DNA of 64,000 nt from Olivibacter jilunii (GTDB lineage: Bacteria; Bacteroidota; Bacteroidia; Sphingobacteriales; Sphingobacteriaceae). The stretch spans positions 372,001 to 436,000 of the forward strand of contig NZ_LR027851.1 of the NCBI RefSeq assembly GCF_900607235.1. Reading direction: 5' to 3'. Made by a program: the position numbers and the translations under genes. The notes under the pieces were generated by a model. The model searched no databases and was not told the DNA's origin. It worked only from the letters and a program-made list of their open reading frames with translations. Below are positions 17,604-25,723 of this stretch, in pieces (position 1 is the stretch's first letter; each line of letters begins with the position of its first letter).

Positions 17604-18608
17604 TTATTCCGGGCCTTGGTATTCGGGTTCTACATAGCCACCGGGAACGTAGCGGGATTTATCATTGGTATGCCAGGCGTATACGCCTTGTATCATAATC
17701 CCGATTGTATATACGTAATCATAGGCAAGTTCCTGCCACCGCCCGAAATTTGGTAAGTGCTCGTGTAGTATCTTAAACTCGTTTAGAAGCTTATCATGAT
17801 AATCCAGGGCCATCTTATAGGCTTCTTCCCATGATACGTTATTTTCATTGTGTATAACTTTTACGATATTGATGACATCACCTTTCCGACTCAACTCCTT
17901 CGGTAATGAGATTATGTCGTTATGCACGCCGATCATAAGGGCTGCCAAGGTGTGCAAGCTCAAAATATGGGGATGTTCTAACACCTCATCGGGCAAATTG
18001 CGAAAATCTTTTTGCATGGCTACATATTTACAAAAAGGTAAACCGCCACTGGTATCTTCGCGAAGTACCAAATAGACTGGGAATGGGGGCATAGTATCGG
18101 CCTTCATATAGCGTTTTTCATCCTGATAACCGATTAACAGGGTATGAATACTAGCTATGAATTTATCATACAGCCGCTGTGGCATGCCACATTTAATGGC
18201 CCGTTGCCTTATTAAGTAGAACTGACGGAATATGCCGAAGTCTGTAGGCTCTTCTTTCTCTTGTCCACTGAGTATGGCCATACTCCGTTGTCTTATACGA
18301 CACATTTCTTCGTGGCTACAATGGTCAAAATAATCATCCATCATGGCTCCATTGGCTGCGAAACTTGCGATCGGAAATAGCTCATCCAGCGTTTTTAAGA
18401 AGGGTAAACCACGGGCTGCTATATCTGTCAGCACATGCTTTTTGTGTGTTTCGCGTGCTTTCTCGGAATGAAAGGTATAATCTGTATCGATCCAATTATA
18501 ATATATTTCCCGCATCTCTTGTGCAAAGGGAGAAATTAGATTAGGGAAAGGATATTCAGGACGTTGCATGTTTTGGAATAATGCGTAGAATTCTTGTTCC
18601 TTTGTCAT
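17604..18608 (-). CDS. Class I terpene synthase family protein
   Basis: 334 aa, the usual length of a bacterial sesqui-/diterpene cyclase, with no signal peptide. The aspartate-rich metal motif is DDYFD (D91, D92, D95) and the second metal motif is a perfect NDxxSxxxE: NDIISLPKE with N230, S234 and E238. A C-terminal RY pair is visible in KSRYVPGG. These residues bind three Mg ions and the diphosphate of a prenyl substrate. No prenyltransferase, P450 or methyltransferase lies next to it, so the product cannot be guessed. It stands between the terminator of the fructan operon and a 2.1-kb repeat field. Confidence 0.9.
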   Translation of the reverse strand: MTKEQEFYALFQNMQRPEYPFPNLISPFAQEMREIYYNWIDTDYTFHSEKARETHKKHVLTDIAARGLPFLKTLDELFPIASFAANGAMMDDYFDHCSHEEMCRIRQRSMAILSGQEKEEPTDFGIFRQFYLIRQRAIKCGMPQRLYDKFIASIHTLLIGYQDEKRYMKADTMPPFPVYLVLREDTSGGLPFCKYVAMQKDFRNLPDEVLEHPHILSLHTLAALMIGVHNDIISLPKELSRKGDVINIVKVIHNENNVSWEEAYKMALDYHDKLLNEFKILHEHLPNFGRWQELAYDYVYTIGIMIQGVYAWHTNDKSRYVPGGYVEPEYQGPE

Positions 18609-18930
18609 TGTGTCGAGTTTTTAACGATTTAAACATGCCGCAACTGCTCTGTTAACAGCACGATTACTATTCCATAAAGAAACTAACGTTTATAATATTA
18701 AATAAATATAATTATCTATTTATTAAAAAAGGAAAGTTCATTCTGTTCATTTTGTTCGATGTCAGTGAAAGCCGTTGGTTGAGTAGCTAAGTAGTTGAGT
18801 TGTTGAGTGGTTAAGTAGTTGAGTTGTTGAGTAGCTAAGTTGTTAAGTAGTTGAGTGGTTAAGTTGTTGAGTGGTTAAGTAGTTGAGTAGTTAAGTGGTT
18901 GAGTTGTCGAGTGGTTAAGTAGTTGAGTTG

Positions 18931-19461
18931 TCGTTGCAAGTGATGAAATCACACGGGGCTCTCGCGGGTGGTACAAAACGGCCTTCTAGGGTGAGCGTAA
19001 AGAAAATTCAATTAGAAGGGTAGAAAAAACGTTATGCGAAGAAGTGGAGGGAAAGAAATGAGGATTGGGGCGGCTCCGCAGAACGGCGCGGGGCAATTGA
19101 ATTTTTAGCGAAACCTAGACAGCCTTGACTTTTGGTTCTTTTTGTCAAGAAAAAGAACAACAAATAATATTAATTAGAAATAATCATGAAATCCTTAGAA
19201 GGAAAGCCGACATCCGAAAGCTGATACAAATGATGAGTGATGAATTTCAGTTGTGAGGATAGTTAACTAGTTGAGTAGTTAAGTGGTTAAGTTGTTGAGT
19301 GGTTAAGTAGTTGAGTAGTTAAGTGGTTAAGTAGTTGAGTAGTTAAGTGGTTAAGTAGTTGAGTAGTTAAGTGGTTAAGTAGTTGAGTTGTTGAGTGGTT
19401 AAGTTGTTGAGTTGTCGAGTGGTTAAGTAGTTGAGTAGCTAAGTGGTTGAGTCGTGAGTTG
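18931..19461. repeat. 531-bp tandem repeat, copy 1
   Basis: Starts at TCGTTGCAAGTGATGAAATC. The unit has a ~330-bp unique part (including a GGTTCTTTTTGTCAAG/AAAAAGAAC hairpin and a ~103-bp stretch bounded by an 11-bp inverted repeat) and a ~200-bp TTRAGTNG octamer array. By eye it is identical to copy 2 base for base. Confidence 0.85.
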
Positions 19462-19992
19462 TCGTTGCAAGTGATGAAATCACACGGGGCTCTCGCGGGT
19501 GGTACAAAACGGCCTTCTAGGGTGAGCGTAAAGAAAATTCAATTAGAAGGGTAGAAAAAACGTTATGCGAAGAAGTGGAGGGAAAGAAATGAGGATTGGG
19601 GCGGCTCCGCAGAACGGCGCGGGGCAATTGAATTTTTAGCGAAACCTAGACAGCCTTGACTTTTGGTTCTTTTTGTCAAGAAAAAGAACAACAAATAATA
19701 TTAATTAGAAATAATCATGAAATCCTTAGAAGGAAAGCCGACATCCGAAAGCTGATACAAATGATGAGTGATGAATTTCAGTTGTGAGGATAGTTAACTA
19801 GTTGAGTAGTTAAGTGGTTAAGTTGTTGAGTGGTTAAGTAGTTGAGTAGTTAAGTGGTTAAGTAGTTGAGTAGTTAAGTGGTTAAGTAGTTGAGTAGTTA
19901 AGTGGTTAAGTAGTTGAGTTGTTGAGTGGTTAAGTTGTTGAGTTGTCGAGTGGTTAAGTAGTTGAGTAGCTAAGTGGTTGAGTCGTGAGTTG
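19462..19992. repeat. 531-bp tandem repeat, copy 2
   Basis: Starts exactly 531 bases after copy 1 and I found no difference from it, including inside the octamer array. Identity over a stretch that should mutate quickly indicates very recent duplication or ongoing homogenisation. Confidence 0.85.
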
Positions 19993-20660
19993 TCGTTGCA
20001 AGTGATGAAATCACACGGGGCTCTCGCGGGTGGTACAAAACGGCCTTCTAGGGTGAGCGTAAAGAAAATTCAATTAGAAGGGTAGAAAAAACGTTATGCG
20101 AAGAAGTGGAGGGAAAGAAATGAGGATTGGGGCGGCTCCGCAGAACGGCGCGGGGCAATTGAATTTTTAGCGAAACCTAGACAGCCTTGACTTCTGGTTC
20201 TTTTTGTCAAGAAAAAGAACAACAAATAATATTAATTAAAAATAATCATGAAATCCTTAGAAGGAAAGCCGACATTCGAAAGCTGATACAAATGATGAGT
20301 GATGAATTTCAGTTGTGAGGATAGTTAACTAGTTGAGTAGTTAAGTGGTTAAGTTGTTGAGTGGTTAAGTAGTTGAGTTGTTGAGTGGTTAAGTAGTTGA
20401 GTAGTTAAGTAGTTGAGTTGTTAAGTAGTTGAGTTGTCGAGTCGTTAAGTAGTTGAGTTGTCGAGTGGCTAAGTAGTTGAGTTGTCGAGTCGTTAAGTAG
20501 TTGAGTAGTTAACTAGTTGAGTGGTTAAGTAGTTGAGTTGTTGAGTGGTTAAGTAGTTGAGTTGTTGAGTGGTTAAGTAGTTGAGTTGTTGAGTGGTTAA
20601 GTAGTTGAGTTGTCGAGTGGTTAAGTAGTTGAGTTGTCGAGTGGTTAAATAGTTGAGTTG
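19993..20660. repeat. 531-bp tandem repeat, copy 3, with diverged octamer tail
   Basis: The unique part repeats that of copies 1 and 2 with three visible base changes (20194, 20239, 20276). The octamer array that follows (from about 20325) is arranged differently and runs on to about 20660, ending the tandem block. An oldest-copy-at-the-right-end order fits these differences. Confidence 0.8.
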
Positions 20661-20767
20661 TAAAAATAATGACAAAAACAGTTACAGCAGCGTCAAGCTA
20701 CCGGCAGGCTAACGAAAGCTGAAAGCCGACATCCGAAAGCTGCTAGCACTATTTGCATCTTAAAAAT

Positions 20768-20791
20768 ATTTATCGTAATATTGCAATAAAT
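20768..20791. promoter_or_regulatory. Putative ArsR operator
   Basis: A 24-base imperfect palindrome (20 of 24 positions symmetric) with outer arms ATTTAT/ATAAAT and the core ATCGTAATATTGCAAT, ending ten bases before the arsR start. A related motif, TATCGTTAAATTGCAATAT, recurs at about 21148-21166 ahead of the second gene. ArsR repressors usually bind such palindromes and leave them when arsenite binds. Confidence 0.5.
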
Positions 20792-20800
20792 AATAAGATC

Positions 20801-21130
20801 ATGGGCGTTACCAGAACAGAAATATTTACGGAAGAGCAGAACAGAATAGCTGTTCTTTTGAAAGCAATGGCCCATCCCGCCCGTATTGCCATCTTGCAAT
20901 ACATCATGGCTTCAAAGACTTGTATCAATGGGGATCTGGTGGAAGAGCTGGGTTTGGCGCAAGCAACTATATCGCAGCATTTAAAAGAACTTAAAACAGC
21001 GGGATTGATACAGGGTACCATTGAAGGGGTCAGTGTCTGCTATTGCATTCACCCTGAAAATTGGCAGCTGCTGAAAGAAACAGTAGGCGCTTTTTTAAAT
21101 GGATACGTGCCGAACAACGAGTGCTGTTAA
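20801..21130 (+). CDS. arsR: ArsR-family metalloregulator of the arsenic operon
   Basis: 109 aa from ATG 20801 (MGVTRTEIFTEEQN); a longer frame opening at 20753 would cover the operator and is less likely. The winged helix covers about residues 15-95 (MAHPARIAILQYI, DLVEELGLAQATISQHLKEL). Cysteines occur in ASKTCINGD, in SVCYCIHPE and at the C-terminal ECC end; these may bind As(III), but the classical ELCVCDL motif is absent, so the inducer site differs from E. coli ArsR. It heads the arsenic operon and probably represses it. Confidence 0.9.
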   Translation: MGVTRTEIFTEEQNRIAVLLKAMAHPARIAILQYIMASKTCINGDLVEELGLAQATISQHLKELKTAGLIQGTIEGVSVCYCIHPENWQLLKETVGAFLNGYVPNNECC

Positions 21131-21147
21131 AAAAATTTAACCTAATA

Positions 21148-21166
21148 TATCGTTAAATTGCAATAT
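21148..21166. promoter_or_regulatory. Second copy of the ArsR operator-like motif
   Basis: TATCGTTAAATTGCAATAT lies between arsR and the next gene and ends just before its ATG at 21168. It shares TATCGT and TTGCAATA with the site ahead of arsR at nearly the same spacing, suggesting a second binding site in the operon. Confidence 0.4.
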
Positions 21167-21167
21167 T

Positions 21168-21731
21168 ATGAATACGACGGAACTAATGACTTGGGGCGAT
21201 TTCAAATCCCAATTGACAAGGAATGTAGAGGCTATTTTACAATTTCAGTACGCCGAAGATAAATGGGTGGATGCCTCATACCATATCACCGAGATTAAAC
21301 AAGCGCCTATTACTTCGGTTGATTGTGGAGGTGTGATGAATGCCTGGACGGAGATTATTGTGCAGCTTTGGGAGCCGGCTTCGGACGGTTCGGAAAGGGC
21401 CATGAAGGTGGGTAAAGCCTTGTCGATTATTGAATTGGTAGAGAAGTCCCTTCCTTTAAATCCTGGCGGTATTGTTAAGATTGAATTTGGTAATTCGGAA
21501 TTTGATACCCGTCAACTATTTCCGGGGAACTTGATTTTGAAAGGTGAAAACCTCGTAGTTGACCTTATTCCGGATGCTACGCAATGCAAAGCGATTGGGC
21601 GTGGTGGTAGTTGTGGTCCGAAGGATCAGAACGAGACATGCTGTGCGCCCGCTCAGGAAGAAGAAAGCCAAAATAGGATGGTCAATCTAGCGACTATCCA
21701 AAGTTGTACCCCCGGTTCCGGATGCTGCTAA
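21168..21731 (+). CDS. DUF6428-family protein of arsenic operons, Cys-rich tail
   Basis: 187 aa, cytoplasmic. The first ~145 residues (MTWGDFKSQL … YHITEIKQAPITSVDCGG … KIEFGNSEFDTRQLFPG) match the DUF6428 family that I know from arsenic operons of Bacteroidetes, with unknown function. The tail is rich in cysteine (GGSCGPKDQNETCCAP … SCTPGSGCC), which could bind As(III) or another soft metal. It sits between arsR and the acetyltransferase, 37 bases after arsR. A metallochaperone role is possible but not shown. Confidence 0.75.
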   Translation: MNTTELMTWGDFKSQLTRNVEAILQFQYAEDKWVDASYHITEIKQAPITSVDCGGVMNAWTEIIVQLWEPASDGSERAMKVGKALSIIELVEKSLPLNPGGIVKIEFGNSEFDTRQLFPGNLILKGENLVVDLIPDATQCKAIGRGGSCGPKDQNETCCAPAQEEESQNRMVNLATIQSCTPGSGCC

Positions 21732-21744
21732 AACAAATTAACTA

Positions 21745-22236
21745 ATGGAAATTAGTATCATTACTGAAACAGACTGGCCCGCAGTGCGCGCTATTTATCT
21801 ACAGGGAATAGCAACTGGCCAGGCAACTTTTCAAACAGAAGCACCAAGTTGGGAGGATTGGGATCGATCGCATCTCAGGCATTCTCGTTTTTTAGCAAGC
21901 GTTGATGGGAGCGTTGCGGGATGGGCGGCTCTTTCTCCGGTTTCAAGTCGTTGCGTTTATGCCGGTGTGGCGGAAGTAAGTGTATACGTACATGAAGATT
22001 ACCGTGGAAAAGGTGTGGGTGATTTGTTGATGAATACACTCATAGAAAGTAGCGAAGCGCAAGGTCTCTGGACTCTTCAGTCCGGTATTTTCCCGGAAAA
22101 TGAGGCAAGTATTCGCCTACATGAAAAGCATGGCTTTCGGAAATTGGGCTATCGGGAAAAGGTTGGTAAACACGAGAATACGTGGCGCAATACGATATTA
22201 ATGGAACGTCGGAGTAAGACGGTAGGAATTGACTAA
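21745..22236 (+). CDS. GNAT N-acetyltransferase, ArsN/phosphinothricin acetyltransferase-like
   Basis: 163 aa, a complete GNAT fold with acetyl-CoA loop VSVYVHEDYRGKGVGDLLM and C-terminal ENEASIRLHEKHGFRKLGY. The order of motifs matches the phosphinothricin acetyltransferase (PAT/bar) group. Members in arsenic operons, called ArsN, acetylate the arsenic antibiotic arsinothricin. Here it lies 13 bases after the DUF6428 gene and 17 bases before arsC, so it belongs to the same transcript. The substrate is inferred from that context. Confidence 0.82.
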   Translation: MEISIITETDWPAVRAIYLQGIATGQATFQTEAPSWEDWDRSHLRHSRFLASVDGSVAGWAALSPVSSRCVYAGVAEVSVYVHEDYRGKGVGDLLMNTLIESSEAQGLWTLQSGIFPENEASIRLHEKHGFRKLGYREKVGKHENTWRNTILMERRSKTVGID

Positions 22237-22253
22237 ATAAAACAAAAAGAACA

Positions 22254-22691
22254 ATGAAGAAAATTTTGGTATTATGTACCGGCAATAGCTGCCGCAGTCA
22301 GTTGGCAGAAGGTTATTTACGGCATTTTGCGCAAGGAAAGGCTGAGGTATACAGCGCGGGAATTGAAACGCACGGCGTTAATCCGAAAGCGATACAGGTC
22401 ATGAAAGAGGACGGTATCGACATCTCCGGGCACACCTCCAATCATGTAGATGAATACAGCCATATTGATTTCGATTATGTCATCACCGTGTGTGACAATG
22501 CAAAGGAAAGCTGTCCTTACTTCCCTACCAAAGCGAAGCAGTTTCATCACAATTTTCCCGATCCGGCAAAGGCGGTGGGCACTTCAGAAGAAATCCTGAA
22601 CGAGTTTCGGGCGGTCAGGGATCTGGTTAAAGCCTATATGAAGGATTTTATCGATGAACATGTTAATAACGAACGATATGTCAGCGAATAA
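22254..22691 (+). CDS. arsC: Arsenate reductase, low-molecular-weight phosphatase type
   Basis: 145 aa. P-loop CTGNSCRSQ with nucleophile C8, and a redox pair C80/C87 in [10 protein letters not shown], the layout of thioredoxin-coupled ArsC (C10, C82, C89 in the staphylococcal enzyme). It reduces As(V) to As(III) for export. Its 3' end overlaps the start of the pump gene by 14 bases, so the two are probably translated together. Confidence 0.93.
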   Translation: MKKILVLCTGNSCRSQLAEGYLRHFAQGKAEVYSAGIETHGVNPKAIQVMKEDGIDISGHTSNHVDEYSHIDFDYVITVCDNAKESCPYFPTKAKQFHHNFPDPAKAVGTSEEILNEFRAVRDLVKAYMKDFIDEHVNNERYVSE

Positions 22692-23736
22692 TTGCGCACC
22701 GATTGCCGGCCGTAAACAGTTAAGCTTTCTTGATCGTTATCTGACTTTATGGATTTTTCTCGCCATGGCCATAGGTGTTGGAATGGGTTATTTTATTCCG
22801 TCTACAGCGGCTTTTATTAATTCGTACTCGAGTGGCACAACAAACATTCCCTTGGCGATCGGCTTGATATTAATGATGTATCCGCCTTTGGCAAAGGTGA
22901 AGTATGAAAACTTAGGGAACGTATTTAAAGATGTAAAGGTGCTCAGCGTCTCGCTGATTCTAAATTGGCTAATAGGCCCGCTACTGATGTTCTTTTTAGC
23001 CGTCACGTTTTTAAGAGATTATCCCGAATATATGATTGGCTTGATCTTGATCGGTTTGGCGCGTTGTATTGCTATGGTGGTGGTTTGGAATGAACTTGCT
23101 GAAGGAAACCGAGAATATGCAGCGGGGCTAATTGCGCTTAACAGTATATTTCAGGTACTGTTCTATAGCGTATTCGCTTATATTTTTATTACGGTACTCC
23201 CTCCTTTATTCGGAATTGAAGGGGCAGAAGTACACATTACCATCAGCGAAATAGCCAAAAGCGTAGGTATTTATCTGGGGATTCCTTTTGCCATGGGACT
23301 GATCAGTCGCTACGGGCTGATTGCTATGAAAGGAGAGCAATGGTTTCAGGAAAAGTTTCTGCCTTTTATATCACCTATTACGCTGATTGCCTTGTTATTT
23401 ACCATCGTGGTCATGTTCAGTCTAAAAGGCGAATTGATTGTGCAGATTCCGATGGATGTGGTTCGGATAGCCCTTCCTTTGGTTATTTATTTTACTTTTA
23501 TGTTCATTTTCAGTTTCATGATCGGCAAACGTTTCGGAGCGGATTATTCAAAAAACACGTCGATCGCTTTTACAGCAACCGGAAATAATTTTGAGCTGGC
23601 TATTGCTGTAGCGATTGGGGTGTTCGGGATCAATTCGGGCCAAGCCTTTGCGGGAGTTATCGGCCCCTTGGTAGAGGTCCCCGCATTGATTGCCCTGGTT
23701 AATCTCGCATTTTGGTTTAGAAGGAAATATTATTGA
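22678..23736 (+). CDS. arsB: ACR3-family arsenite efflux pump
   Basis: 352 aa from ATG 22678 ([21 protein letters not shown]), with about ten membrane segments. The ACR3 hallmark cysteine in the fourth segment is present: [16 protein letters not shown]130. A second hallmark, [15 protein letters not shown], lies near the C-terminus. It exports the arsenite made by ArsC. The ATG at 22678 overlaps arsC by 14 bases; an in-frame ATG at 22654 is possible but would give an extra eight residues seldom seen in the family. Some databases call this gene acr3. Confidence 0.93.
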   Translation: MSANNCAPIAGRKQLSFLDRYLTLWIFLAMAIGVGMGYFIPSTAAFINSYSSGTTNIPLAIGLILMMYPPLAKVKYENLGNVFKDVKVLSVSLILNWLIGPLLMFFLAVTFLRDYPEYMIGLILIGLARCIAMVVVWNELAEGNREYAAGLIALNSIFQVLFYSVFAYIFITVLPPLFGIEGAEVHITISEIAKSVGIYLGIPFAMGLISRYGLIAMKGEQWFQEKFLPFISPITLIALLFTIVVMFSLKGELIVQIPMDVVRIALPLVIYFTFMFIFSFMIGKRFGADYSKNTSIAFTATGNNFELAIAVAIGVFGINSGQAFAGVIGPLVEVPALIALVNLAFWFRRKYY

Positions 23737-24084
23737 GTTTTAGTTGAGTTGTTGAGTCGTTGAGTAGTTAAGTAGTTGCGTAGGCTTTTCGTAAGTGATG
23801 AGTGAATTGTGGAATAGTTGATAGTGAGTGGGGAATAGTTAATCGTTAACAGTGAGTAGGGAATAGTTACTAGGAGCTTTATGGGGCGTAAGACATGTTC
23901 TCAACTAACAAGTTCCCTTGTTCACTGAGGCAGTTGGATGGAGAGGATGAGTATATGAATGTGAACGTTGAGTAGCGGGGTACCTGCCTACCGCTGGGCA
24001 GGCTAATGAAAGCCGACGGCTGGCAGCCGAAAGCAGATCGCCGAAATTTATTTTATATTCTTTAGTTTGCAGTTTAGAAAGGGT
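23737..24084. repeat. Intergenic repeat mosaic after the arsenic operon
   Basis: About 350 bases without a gene. It begins with TTRAGTNG octamers (23738-23780), continues with the TGATGAGTGAAT word and a GTGAGTGGGGAATAGTTAAT/GTGAGTAGGGAATAGTTAC direct repeat (about 23827-23872), and ends with a GCCTACC…GGGCAGGC imperfect palindrome (about 23984-24003) and GCCGAAAGC words. No terminator for the arsenic operon was identified. Confidence 0.6.
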
Positions 24085-24648
24085 ATGAATACATTATTTG
24101 TGAAAAATATGGTCTGTAACCGTTGTATTATGGTGGTACAGCATGAACTGGATAAACTTGGCATCGCCGCTAAAAGCGTCAAATTGGGTGAGGTTAGTCT
24201 TACTGATGAATTATCGGTTGAACAGAAAGATGCATTAAAGCAGGCTTTGAATCCCTTAGGCTTTGAGTTAATTGACGACAAAAAAAGCCGCACCATTGAG
24301 AAGATAAAGAATATAATTATTGATTTGGTTCATCACAGGGATAATGATGCTAAAACGAATCTTTCAGATGTGCTAAGCGACAGATTGAACCATGATTATA
24401 ATTACTTGTCTAACTTGTTTTCTGAAGTAGAAGGGACGACGATCGAAAAGTATTTTATTGCGCAAAAAATAGAAAAAGTAAAGGAGCTGCTGGTATATGA
24501 TGAACTGTCGTTGAGCGAGATTGCTTACCGTCTGAATTATTCGAGTGTTGCCTATTTAAGTAATCAGTTCAAAAAAGTAACCGGACTTTCCCCAAGCCAT
24601 TTTAAACAAATACGCGAGGATAAAAGAAAGCCTTTGGATAAAGTGTAA
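24085..24648 (+). CDS. AraC-family regulator with N-terminal CxxC (HMA-like) domain
   Basis: 187 aa from ATG 24085; a TTG six codons upstream is possible but less likely. Residues 1-70 look like a heavy-metal-associated (ferredoxin-like) domain: FVKNMVCNRCIMVVQHEL with C11 and C14, ending LNPLGFELID. Residues about 85-187 form an AraC helix-turn-helix: VEGTTIEKYFIAQKIEKVKE … LSLSEIAYRLNYSSVAYLSN … FKKVTGLSPSHFKQ. The likely role is metal-controlled transcription, the CxxC loop binding Cu(I) or a similar ion. It precedes a free HMA protein by 258 bases and follows the arsenic pump. The metal and targets are unknown. Confidence 0.82.
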   Translation: MNTLFVKNMVCNRCIMVVQHELDKLGIAAKSVKLGEVSLTDELSVEQKDALKQALNPLGFELIDDKKSRTIEKIKNIIIDLVHHRDNDAKTNLSDVLSDRLNHDYNYLSNLFSEVEGTTIEKYFIAQKIEKVKELLVYDELSLSEIAYRLNYSSVAYLSNQFKKVTGLSPSHFKQIREDKRKPLDKV

Positions 24649-24906
24649 TAATAGACTCTCCACTCCTTCAATTTAACAATCATTGCCGAAATTCCATAAG
24701 AAATAATGCGCCTCAGGGCTTGATGAACGATTTTTTTTAAGCCGATGGCTACCTGTGCAGCAAGGATATGACGTTGCCACTAATAACTTGGAATAACATC
24801 GAGAAACTAACAGTAAATCTCATAAATCAAACAAGAAATTGTACAACAAGGGGCATCAACATTGTACCGAAATTTGGCGTATTAAATAACACTAAATTTT
24901 AAAACA

Positions 24907-25125
24907 ATGGAGAACAAAGAATATCAATTCAAAACCAATCTTAACTGTGGCGGATGTGTATCAAAAGTTCAACCGGATTTAGATAGTGCAGACGGTATCT
25001 GTCACTGGCATGTTGATACAGATAATGCAGACAAAATCCTTACCGTCAGTTCGAAGGGCATTACAAAGGATGAGGTAGTCGCGATCATCCAACGCAAGGG
25101 TTTCAAAGCCGAGCCGATAGCCTAA
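24907..25125 (+). CDS. Small HMA-domain protein (metal-binding, copper-chaperone-like)
   Basis: 72 aa, a single heavy-metal-associated domain with metal site NCGGC (C14, C17), beta-alpha-beta pattern and GFKAEPI end. Related small proteins carry Cu(I) or other soft metals to P-type ATPases or act as sinks. No ATPase is encoded here. The protein follows the CxxC-AraC regulator in the same direction and is closed by a strong terminator, so the regulator may control it. Confidence 0.85.
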   Translation: MENKEYQFKTNLNCGGCVSKVQPDLDSADGICHWHVDTDNADKILTVSSKGITKDEVVAIIQRKGFKAEPIA

Positions 25126-25201
25126 CGATTTCGAAAGTAGTTTGAATGAGTAGAAATAGTTAAGTAGTTAAGTAGGAAAGTAGTTTTACCAGCAACCTTC
25201 G

Positions 25202-25238
25202 AGAATGTCCGGCCGTTAAGAGCCGGACATTCTTTTTT
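25202..25238 (+). terminator. Intrinsic terminator after the HMA gene
   Basis: A perfect 12-bp stem AGAATGTCCGGC/GCCGGACATTCT (25202-25213 and 25222-25233) with an 8-base loop runs directly into a T-run to 25238. It ends the HMA transcript before the convergent SRPBCC gene. Confidence 0.85.
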
Positions 25239-25279
25239 AATCGAACCAAACGTCGTTATCTAAAAGAAGCGAAGGGAAA

Positions 25280-25723
25280 CTATTGTTCCGAGAGTGTTTT
25301 AACGGTTTCCAGTCCTTCGGTAAACCCTTTGCTCATCATATCCACCCATTCTTCTCCCACTTGTACGGACGCTTTCAGTGTAGTGAAGCCGTTGGTTTCA
25401 GAAAGGTGATATTCTTCTAATGAGCCTGCCCAGCTTTTAACCTGCTCGCTGGTGGTGTCTTCTTTACCATCCATTATTTCTCCAACGTGCTCGAATACCA
25501 CGTCGTAGGGTTCGTTTTTACTTTTAATGGTACTTACCATGCCGTTGCCATTGTTATCTAGGAAAAGTGTTCTACCACCTACCTGCCAATCGCTTTGCAT
25601 GCGGGAACCGCCATTTGGATTAAAAGCGTTTGTCCATTTTGAATAGGTGTCGTCGTTCCAAAGTACATCCCAAACTTTTTGGGCGGGTGCTTTAATTTCT
25701 TTTGTGAATTCTAATGTTCTCAT
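25280..25723 (-). CDS. SRPBCC (AHSA1/START-like) family protein
   Basis: 147 aa, cytoplasmic. The start MRTLEFTKEIKAPAQKVWDVLW and the end FTEGLETVKTLSE are typical of the Bet v 1-like AHSA1 group; the core GGRTLFLDNNGNGMVSTI fits the beta-sheet that lines the hydrophobic cavity. Such proteins bind unknown small hydrophobic ligands or serve as co-chaperones. It is a single gene, convergent with the HMA gene. No specific role can be assigned. Confidence 0.82.
   Translation of the reverse strand: MRTLEFTKEIKAPAQKVWDVLWNDDTYSKWTNAFNPNGGSRMQSDWQVGGRTLFLDNNGNGMVSTIKSKNEPYDVVFEHVGEIMDGKEDTTSEQVKSWAGSLEEYHLSETNGFTTLKASVQVGEEWVDMMSKGFTEGLETVKTLSEQ

Larger units (their letters stand above)
18609..20752. 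repeat. 2.1-kb non-coding repeat field
   Basis: No gene could be supported. The first ~165 bases form the AT-rich upstream region of the terpene synthase gene. From about 18776 the DNA is TTRAGTNG octamer array (18776-18930), then three tandem 531-bp units starting at 18931, 19462 and 19993, and a last octamer array to about 20660. Open frames on either strand here translate the repeat only (for example an eight-residue LNYLTTRQ repeat on the minus strand). Confidence 0.85.

Noticed and set aside
18776-20660. CRISPR array
   Set aside because: Repeats are 8-bp units with no unique spacers, or 531-bp units; no cas genes nearby.
20493-20675. 60-codon minus-strand frame with an LNYLTTRQ repeat
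   Set aside because: It is only the translation of the TTRAGTNG octamer array; three octamers make eight codons. No start signal or family.
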